64,000 nucleotides of DNA from Candidula unifasciata (Eukaryota > Mollusca > Gastropoda > Stylommatophora > Geomitridae): assembly GCA_905116865.2 (NCBI GenBank), contig CAJHNH020007556.1, positions 371,501 through 435,500 on the forward strand. The letters are read 5' to 3'. Shown here piece after piece: positions 56,576 through 64,000 of the stretch. How positions within the stretch are numbered: the stretch's first letter is position 1; each line of letters opens with the position of its first letter. The notes beneath the pieces are model-generated. The model made no database searches, had not been told where the DNA came from, and worked only from the letters and a program-made list of their open reading frames with translations. A program made the position numbers and the translations under genes.

Positions 56576-57279
56576 TGCCTCCGCACTGTCCAGTCGCTTC
56601 AAAAGAGCCCTCACAACATCCATGACTATAGAAAAAGAAGGTTAGTATTACGCGGAGTAACACGGCGTTTACAAACAACGAGCAGCTCCGGAAACGTGTT
56701 TGCGATTGTTGCTATTTATGCCAATACCTGTTGAAGCATGTGAAATCTGAAATCACAACAGCTCTAACTCCACACACGCGCGCGCACCCGTTTAAGATGT
56801 TCCGTTTTCTGTGTTGAAAGAAGCCCGTAGCACAATAGGCGATACACCCTATTACACGCGTAAGTAGGGAGAAGTAAAGAAGCCGCTGAACACATTCAGT
56901 GTTATAACGCGAAAACTGCTGGAGAAAAACGCTGCAGTTATGTGTGTAGGCGTTGGAGTTGAATTCTTCAAGTGTATTTTGCGATACATTGTCTTTAACA
57001 TTATTGCTTTGAATTTCTCTCTTGGACTGCGTTGGAGTCTGTTAACAATGGCACACCTTCAGTCTGCATTACCAACCTAGACCTAATCGCAAGTCACGTG
57101 CGCGAAGCTTCACTGTGACCTTGTTACATCTTAATACTGTATACTGTACCTAGGCAAGTGTGAAATTAAAGTGCCAGTGTCGCACACCCCGCCGTTTATT
57201 TTTAAGGATACCTCTGTAACACGATCACCCTGCAGTTGGTACTTTGGTAGCTGCTGTACACCACAACCTCACCAGAATA
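56576..57279. other. Unannotated stretch
   Basis: No recognised element. GC content is locally higher around 56,780-57,180. Confidence 0.35.
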
Positions 57280-57287
57280 GATGCAGG

Positions 57288-57527
57288 CAGGGCTACCAAT
57301 CCTGCCCCCCCCCCTCCTTTCCCGATCTGTGTTTTTATCTGACACCTTGAGGAAATCTTTTTTTAAAATATATCCTTATTTAAAAGTGGTAAATGTTTCG
57401 TTTCGTAACTAAAATTTTTTGTAAATTTTAACAATTTGGGTTTGTTGTTGTTTATTGTTTATGTATTGCTTGGGTTTTTGTTCGGCTAAGCTGGGTTTAA
57501 AAAAAAAATATCCCTTTGGCAGCCCTG
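57288..57527. mobile_element. hAT MITE with perfect 8-bp target duplication
   Basis: The ends are CAGGGCTACCAA and (reverse complement) CAGGGCTGCCAA. The flanks are identical 8-mers gatgcagg (57,280-57,287 and 57,528-57,535). The 240-bp interior is C-run- and T-rich and non-coding. TIR and duplication length both fit hAT. Confidence 0.88.
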
Positions 57528-57599
57528 GATGCAGGTATTTTTCAGGCCTAAAGCGGCATGAACGCTGGTGTATGCAAATTAAGTTTAAAATCGGTTTTA

Positions 57600-57870
57600 C
57601 ATTAACCCATTAACCTGGCATTATGAGAGCTAATAGACTGAAACGGCTGGGGCATATTTGGAGAATGTCAGGACAGAGAAATGAAAACTGTGTGCAGAAG
57701 TGAGCTGAATAGTCTTAGACCACGAGGCAGACCAAGGAGGCAATGGAGAGACATTGCCCACGCAAACCTACAAACACTTGCTGGAAAGAGAAGGCCAGCT
57801 AGGAGGGATGAATGGAGGCGGGTGATATCTGCAGCAATAAACCTCAAGAGCTCAGAATGCTGAAGAAGAA
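57600..57870 (+). mobile_element. LINE (family D) 3' end
   Basis: RLKRLGHIWRMSGQRNEN, then RPRGRPRRQWRDIAHANL and RRPARRDEWRRVISAAIN, a stop and a GAAGAAGAAG tail. It is the typical arginine- and tryptophan-rich LINE C-terminus with little damage. Confidence 0.78.
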
Positions 57871-57879
57871 GAAGACCCA

Positions 57880-58199
57880 GTTAACTATTCAGTTGCTTTA
57901 ACTAATACTGTGCACTGTTTCAGCTAGCATTTTACCGGTAGAAAGAATCTTTTCTAGAAGCAGTATTTTCCATTGTTTTTGTTTTTATACACAGTACCAG
58001 GCATTTTTTTCCGGGCATGATTTAATTAGCGCTTTTCTGATAGACACTTTGTGGTTAGTACCGGCACCTTTTGTAGAAGCTTGATGTCAGTACCACCGGC
58101 ACTTTGTAATGAGTATCGGCACCTTTAAAAAAAATACTATTTGCTGTTCTTTTGGCACCTTTTAAAAGTCGCATCATGGTGTGTACCGGCACTTTGTTT
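57880..58199 (+). mobile_element. hAT element 3' end with iterated subterminal motif
   Basis: The frame VSASILPVERIFSRSSIF is the hAT C-terminal dimerisation core (S-LPVER-FS--S). Downstream, a motif close to agtaccggcaccttt recurs about five times between 58,055 and 58,199. Such subterminal repeats are commonly transposase binding sites. The left part of the element is missing, replaced by the LINE-D tail. Confidence 0.65.
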
Positions 58200-58276
58200 T
58201 TCTAAAAACAAAAATCCCTTATGTTTTCCCCTGTCGAAATTCTGAAAGCTTTAGTTGTACTTTTTATTTTCTAACG

Positions 58277-58478
58277 CAGTGGCTCTCAACCTTCCTAATG
58301 CCGCCACCCTTAAATACAGTTCCTTCATGTTATAGCGACCCCCAAACAAAAATTTTCCTTCATAACTTTAATAAATACCCCTCCCCCCATCCCCGATGGT
58401 CATAGGCGACCCGTGTGAAAGGGTCGTCCAACCCACTTACACAAAAAAGGGTCGCGACCGGCAGGTTGAGAACTGTTG
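58277..58478 (+). mobile_element. SPIN-like hAT MITE
   Basis: The left end is cagtggctctcaaccttcct, then aatgccgccaccctt and atacagttccttcatgtt. The right part is gatggtcataggcgacccgt, then gtgaaagggtcgt, gggtcgcgacc and caggttgagaactg. From memory this matches both ends of the SPIN family (Space Invaders, hAT), known for horizontal transfer among tetrapods and some invertebrates. The ~200-bp copy lacks much of the usual interior. The flanking 8-mers (ttctaacg and cttcaaca) are similar only through transitions. Confidence 0.82.
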
Positions 58479-59090
58479 CTTCAACACATAGGTATCGTCT
58501 GCCAGGTTTTTGTGTGAAACACTGCACACCGCCCGTTGTTTTCATTGCCCTAAAATGTGGTCGTACCAAGATTGTTGTTGGTGACTCCTACACTGTTTAC
58601 GCATGTGCCATTGTAGTCTAGTAGGTACGCTGTTTGGTCAAGATTCATTGTGTAGTGGCGGGTTGCAGATTACAAATGGGACATGAAAGTCTACCAACGC
58701 CTGTGGTAAGGAGAACATTTCCAGCGGTGAAACCAAAGAGGTTTAGGAGAAACATCTGCAGAAGCAGGTGTGAAGTCGAGCATCCAGGTCATCAGAATAT
58801 CTTTACCAGTTCCACGGAAGTCACAGCAATTAGGAATATTCAGACTTGTCAATAACATGTTTACAGTGAGTTAGTGGCTATGAAACAGGCCGAAAATAGA
58901 AGCTTCTTCTCCACTTCCTCGTTTGCCGCTTCCACTGTCGGTGGAGATTTTAGGTTCTGCTTCTGTCTTTTATAGCCGCCTCAACCACAGACACATTGTG
59001 CTGTTGAGTTTCTCTGATGTTATCTTTTTATGTTGTTCTTGGTCTACCTCGTGCTTGACGTAACCTTCTCCTCTTCTCATGTTTGCCTTA
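58479..59090. other. Unannotated stretch
   Basis: A basic open frame at 58,634-58,855 (plus) has no recognised domain. No repeats. Confidence 0.35.
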
Positions 59091-59099
59091 TATGGTATG

Positions 59100-59300
59100 A
59101 ATATAGAAGCTAGGGGATGTAGATATATTCTTCACTCCTTTGTTTCCCTATTGAAGCCTAGGCTGTCTTACAACTCACACCAAGCTGCCCTAACTTTTGC
59201 TACCCTTCACAGCTCCAACTAATACCCCCCCCCCTCCCCATTAGTCTTTAAATCTCTTCGCCTTTTCCTTTAGGTCTCCTTCTCCTCGCGTGGACTCCAG
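59100..59300 (-). mobile_element. Possible decayed LINE (family A) tail
   Basis: tttccctattgaagcctagg and acaccaagctgccctaactt loosely follow the reversed LINE-A end seen at 5,990 and 18,760. The match is weak. Confidence 0.3.
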
Positions 59301-59640
59301 GCCCCATTAGGAAAAAGGGGAGAGGCGGATAGAATGTTGATTAAGATATCTAATTTACGAGTGAACGCCGAAGGAGGAGTAGGAGCTGTATTCGTATGTA
59401 ACGGGTTAGGACAGCCATGTAATATGCATTGCTGGACTTGTCGGGTCAATTTGTCTACCACTCTCTGAGCCGTCCGACAGAAAAAAAAAAAAGAAGATAA
59501 ATGTTAATCGCTACAGACTTTTGACAGCATGGCGGCGCCTTGTTGTTCATCTGCGTTTTACTGAATCGTTTTATTTTGTCACATTTAATTAATTTCCTGG
59601 TTTGATGCTCACTCTTTCGTTTGATCAGCTTGTCTTTTTA
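59301..59640. other. Unannotated stretch
   Basis: Nothing recognised beyond an A run near 59,480. Confidence 0.35.
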
Positions 59641-59647
59641 TCATGTT

Positions 59648-59725
59648 TTGGGTCTCCGTGAGGTAGTGGTTACACGTTTGCCTCGCATTCTGACGGCTTT
59701 TGGGTCTATTCCTGACTCCATTTGT
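59648..59725 (+). mobile_element. tRNA-like relic (SINE head or tRNA pseudogene)
   Basis: tccgtgaggtagtggttaca, cgtttgcctcgcattctgac and ttgggtctattcctgac follow a tRNA layout close to tRNA-Val, with a degraded TPsiC loop (gtctattcc). The acceptor stem does not pair well, so a functional tRNA is unlikely. Confidence 0.45.
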
Positions 59726-60840
59726 CGGTTTGCCAATGAATGTGTTTGGTAAATCCACTGAGATCGTCGCTAAAGTTACGTAGTTTTGTACTTTATTCGA
59801 CATTATCGATGGGCGATAGCCCATAAAACCGAACGAAAATTATATCAGCAAACCTCACAATATAACGAACACAAATAAAACGCGAACTTGCGGCTGTGGA
59901 GCCTTCATCAGCACATACATAAATGAACCAGTACCACAAATACACAAAATCACGTAGCTTAGTATCTCAAAGCGGCCAGGTCGATGTCTTGTCAGTAGAC
60001 TGGCGAGGCACATGTGGCCGGAGAGTGAATGTCCCCGGGGAATTCTAGGGGCCGTAACTGGAGGGTTTTAGATAAAACTGTATGGGCAATTCAATCCCTT
60101 GGGATTTTAGATGGAACTATATCTGCAGTTCAGTCCTCTAGGTGTTAAAGTGCCCAAAGTGAAAATAAAGCGATTTTCAAGAGACTCGCGGACTCTGTCC
60201 ATGGATTCGATGGGATATCGGCGGGAGCGCATTAGGCTAAAACCTGATAATGAAGTCCATATTTCCGCCTTTAAACGGTTTTTCTTATCGCAGTGCTTTA
60301 AACATGTTCATCTTAACGTACGTATGAAAGGTTTTTGTGGATTTAGATAACTTCGATCGGTGTCGCAAACATTTTGGCGGATAGCAGCAAAACGGGAATT
60401 TTTTCTTCCATAGACAAAAGTAATGGTAAAAGTTGAAGATTTCTTATAGTCCTCGCCTTATGACGTCGATAATCCTACCTGTCCACATCCTTCTCTCTCA
60501 TGTACTATCAGTTACAAATGCAGTATTTACTGTGCCATGATGTCAGACACTCCGGCATGATCTCTCTTTGGTATCTCTGTGCCTCTCTTCCCCAGCAACT
60601 TTCCGTTGTCACAACGTGAGTCAGTTTTCGCATCTTTACCACATGGCTAAAGATTGTAGATTATTCCTCTCCTTGCGTGGGTAATCAGTTCTTTGTTAAT
60701 TTCTGTCAATACACCCATATTGTGCGGGTTTTTTTCTCATCACAGTATTTTCATAATTCGTCGAAATAGTCCAAAGTATTTTACAATTACAATATTTTCT
60801 CCTAAAATAAAATAATTAAAAACAAAATGTTGTACACTAA
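59726..60840. other. Unannotated stretch
   Basis: Short frames only (for example 60,111-60,350 plus). No repeat recognised. Confidence 0.35.
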
Positions 60841-60844
60841 AAGA

Positions 60845-62040
60845 TAGCGAAATAAATAATAAAGGTGATTCTGCACATAAGCGCTAAAGAACACAGTAGA
60901 CAAGACATTGAGAGGCATACGATGGACTCCACCATGCTTGAGGATCTTGATTTTGCAAAACAATGCAATGAATGGCAGAGAAGTGTATATAATAATTTTG
61001 TGGACTTTGAGAAAGCTTTTGACAGCATCCATAGAGTCTCTGGAAAATTTTACGACATTATGGAATTCCAGAAAAAATAGTCAACATAATTGCTCTGTTC
61101 TATAAAGACTTTTCCTGCAGTATTAAATTTACAATACATCTTTCCCAGTCAAGACAGGGATGTGTTATGTCATCTCTCCTCTTCAACCTTGTGATTGATT
61201 GGACACTAAAGAACACAGTAGACAAGACATCGAGAGGCATACGATGGTCACCATGCTTGAGGACCTTGATTTTGCAGATGATATAGCACTCTTATCACAT
61301 AGACATGAACATTGACAAGAGAAAAGTGGCAGACTACACAGCACAGCAGATATGGTGGGACTGAAAATAAATACAAGGAAAACTAGGATCATGACAGACA
61401 GTCCAAACCAACAACCAGTGACCATAAATAACCAAACACTTGAAAGTGTAGAACATTTAACATATCTTGGCAGTGTGGTGTCCCTACTGGGAGGGACAGA
61501 GGAAGACATACAGCCACGCCTGAAAAAAAGCTTGAGCTGCTTTTGGAAGTATGAGGCAAATCTGGAAATCCAACAGTTACTGCAGAAGAACGAAACTCCG
61601 ACTCTACAAGAGCATCATTTTGCCAGTTCTTCTTTATGAAGCAGAATGCCGGAGAATGACCAGAAAGGATGTAAACAAGCTGTCCGCCTTCCACCACACA
61701 TTTCTACGTAGAATTATCAAAATTGTCTGGCCAGATACAATCTCAAACACTAAACTACTTCAAGCCACAAACCAAGAAACTTTAGACAGTATGATTACCA
61801 AGAGAAGATGGAAATGGCTTGGCCACGTTATGAGAATGACTTCTGATATACCTGCTAAAACAGCTCTCGCATGGACACCAGAGGGAAACAGGGGCGCCCA
61901 AAAGCAACATGGAGACGAACGTTGGAAAGTGACCTTAGTGCGGCAACTCTGACATGGAAAACTGCACAGGACAGGAAATCATGGAAAGTCCTCTCTGAAG
62001 CCTCATGCGCCACTAGGCATAAAGAGAATTGATGATGACG
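60845..62040 (+). mobile_element. Rearranged LINE (family E) with RT and C-terminal regions
   Basis: Pieces of an RT domain: NNFVDFEKAFDSIHR, QSRQGCVMSSLLFNLVID, LEDLDFADDIALLSHR (intact FADD box), GLKINTRKTRIMTDSPNQ, VEHLTYLGSVVSLLGGTE, the connector YKSIILPVLLYEAECRRM, and TKRRWKWLGHVMRM, then WTPEGNRG, ending in GATGAT repeats. About 75 bp of the region before the FADD box are duplicated upstream at 60,885-60,960, out of order. Frameshifts near 61,080, 61,550 and 61,900 make it inactive. Confidence 0.85.
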
Positions 62041-62153
62041 ATGATGACTTACATAAGCGACCGCTGTAGATTACCTTATCCGATACTAGCATTGAAAACC
62101 AATTAAAAAATCCTATTTGTACGCCATTTACTTTTTCCGAAAATGAGGCAAAT

Positions 62154-62437
62154 CTTCTTCTTCTTCGCGTTTACCAGCTGTACACTCTGGTGGAAAGTTC
62201 TGGTTGTTCGTCCACTTCTGAACTGCAGTCCTACTCCAGAACCTGACTGTTGCGTGTGCATCAGTTTTACAGATCTGATTCATTTGAATGCAGCCTGTTG
62301 GTTCCTTGCCTCTCAGGCAAATGTACTCCGACTTCAAAGGAAGCTCCCCAATTAGTCGACTCTTACGACATGCTTTTGGGTAGGCAGAGGGTCTATTCTT
62401 GTTTTTCCCACGATGGGGCCCCGGAACCCACACGGGG
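62154..62437 (-). mobile_element. SINE family S2, reference copy with target duplication
   Basis: 284 bp flanked by aatgaggcaaat (62,142-62,153 and 62,438-62,449). In its own direction it starts ccccgtgtgggttccggggc, then cgtgggaaaaacaagaatag, agcatgtcgtaagagtcgac, gcctgagaggcaaggaacca, and ends gcgaagaagaagaag. The duplication defines both ends of the family. There is no obvious A-box; gggttcc near the start is only B-box-like. Confidence 0.93.
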
Positions 62438-62449
62438 AATGAGGCAAAT

Positions 62450-63285
62450 GAAGCCTGGAGGGGCGAAGTGGTCAGTAGATTGCCGGTGGCTTTTAGATTA
62501 TCAGAGCATTGTCTGGCACACATTTTTAAGAGGCTTGTCAACTGCAGAGCCACGTGATCACACGAACATGTCATAACCTCAGGCCACACTAAAAGACATA
62601 ACACACTTTAAAAAAAAGCATATTGGAGGGAAAGGTCGAAGACAAGAGGTGGGCAACGATACAAGTGGGATGACAAAATCAAGAGATAGGCGGCCAGCAG
62701 TCTGAGAGAGTGTACAACCAGGACAAGAGAAATTGCGTGTTGGAGATCCATTGGAGCCAGCCTTCACTGTGGAGAGGGCACCTGATTGATTGAACCTCAG
62801 GGGATATTTGAACCCCGGGCGCACCCTACCGGGAGGCGAACCGTAGCCACTACTTTATACAGGCATGCCATACACAGGTAATTCTCGTGTGTACTGTCCT
62901 AAACTATAACCCGACTATAGAAATTGTTATTCTTGTCACTGACGAATTAGCACCAGTCTGGTATGTAGGCAGGCGCCTGGTATGTCGACCGAAGCGAAGA
63001 AAAACCTCCATGTGGGACGTGTTCTGTAGGGGAATTACACACAACACAATCATTGCGCATGACAGAGTTTAAGTTTTTCTTTAAACGGACTTGGTTGTTG
63101 CGAGATAACTTATAACATAAAAACACCATCTTAGGTTGACATCCTGTCTGTCAAGCTCTAATCCTACGCATTGTCGCTCGTACCGAAGAAAGGCACTCCT
63201 TTTAGTTTCGCACTGTCTGGGGTGTGTGCGCGTGTCTGTGTATGAGATCGCGAGGGCATATTTCTTAGTGTGTTTTTAACGTTAC
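62450..63285. other. Unannotated stretch
   Basis: No recognised gene. Short frames at 62,887-63,129 on both strands are not supported by any domain. Confidence 0.35.
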
Positions 63286-63289
63286 TACT

Positions 63290-63530
63290 TTCATCATCAT
63301 CATCAAATGCCTTGCAAACCAGCGTAGGCGATCATGTCTCTTCAAAATCTGTGATCGTCATTTGCGTGTATCAGTTCGCCCCTCTATGCCAGGAATAAAA
63401 AGGATGTGAAGAATCGTCTCATGTTGTCTTCCTCTGCTTCTCTTCCCACATATTTTTCCATTGGTCACCACATGTTACAGTTTCCCTATTCTCATAACAT
63501 GACCAAACGCTTCTGTAGATTATCGTATTG
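63290..63530 (-). mobile_element. LINE (family B) 3' end
   Basis: atcatcatcatcaaatgcct, cgtaggcgatcatgtctctt, cacatatttttccattggtc and ctcataacatgaccaaa are the reverse of the LINE-B C-terminus and tail. Confidence 0.78.
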
Positions 63531-64000
63531 GAGGTGGGCTCTGATTCATCTACGACAGTGTCGCGTGCGGATGTGCACTAGAACGAGCGAAAGCTTGGCC
63601 TACAGTGTGACGTGCTGTAAAGGCTGCGTGGTGATGTGCGGCGTACCAACGGTGACTAGGGGCGTCGCAATGTAACAAATGGCATCAACACTTAACATGC
63701 CACTGGCCAAGAGTAACACAACATGATGAATGTTGAAGCTTCCAAACGTAGCGGAACGAGAACTCTCTTTAAAGGTTCCATTTGTGTATTGACAATAGCA
63801 ATGATCAACACAAGGAGAAAATATGCAATTAATAATCCAGACTGATATGTCCTCACGACGGGTCGCAGTCCGACCTTGAGATCCAGACAGTCATCTTTGT
63901 CTTCGGTTCGGCAGTCTGAATTAAGTAATGAAAGTATACCGGCTTACTGCCGAACTGTGACAATATACCAGCTTTCTGCTGAGGTCTACAGTGGAGTCCC
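63531..64000. other. Unannotated right edge
   Basis: No recognisable gene or repeat. A short pair of similar phrases (ataccggcttactgccgaa and ataccagctttctgctgagg, 63,938-63,985) is a diverged tandem duplication. Confidence 0.4.

Noticed and set aside
59648..59725. Functional tRNA gene
   Set aside because: The layout is tRNA-Val-like, but the TPsiC loop and acceptor stem are degraded, so a SINE head or pseudogene is more likely.

Overview
This is AT-rich, intron-bearing animal nuclear DNA: repeat-dense, with no operons and no long uninterrupted cellular genes. The features point to a metazoan, probably a gastropod mollusc. They include single exons with consensus splice sites (BLOC1S1, a centrin-like protein, an integrin alpha signal-peptide exon), RTE/CR1-like LINEs, tRNA-derived SINEs, hAT, piggyBac and mariner transposons, and long microsatellites. 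The gastropod placement is inference. One SINE head carries a GTCGTAAGAGGCGACTAA motif that I associate from memory with gastropod SINEs, and a SPIN-like hAT element is present, a family reported from a pond snail. No database search was possible.

Layout. 0-8.9 kb: a centrin-like exon (minus strand), a LINE 3' end, an RNase H-bearing LINE (minus), SINE copies and a 36-bp triplicate repeat. 8.96-12.25 kb: a complete piggyBac element bounded by TTAA sites, with its transposase on the minus strand in damaged pieces. 12.5-15.25 kb: four exons of BLOC1S1 (minus), whose long intron has collected a LINE and two SINEs. 15.3-24.4 kb: SINE, hAT and LINE relics, a 177-bp (AGT)n array, a minus-strand reverse transcriptase and a G/C-run-rich patch. 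24.4-27.7 kb: an RTE-like LINE split in frame by a 971-bp mariner with TA duplications. 27.7-35.03 kb: SINEs, LINE tails and three hAT elements arranged head to tail, separated by near-identical 8-bp sites. 35.06 kb: the first coding exon of an integrin alpha-like gene (plus), 31 bp from the last hAT.

35.3-64 kb: mostly intergenic or intronic DNA with SINEs, a 64-bp minisatellite, a TA array, a fourth large hAT copy, a TTAA-bounded MITE, two short hAT MITEs (one SPIN-like, one with a perfect 8-bp duplication), a hAT 3' end and a rearranged LINE. An unidentified exon-like frame lies at 46.35-46.5 kb (minus). If the integrin gene has large introns, part of this half may lie inside it; I could not find its second exon.

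The cellular exons belong to separate genes and show no shared pathway. The strongest biological interest is in transposon architecture: repeated hAT insertion at one site beside an integrin start codon, nested insertions that can be ordered in time, SINE families sharing heads and borrowing LINE tails, and a possible C-terminal extension of BLOC1S1.
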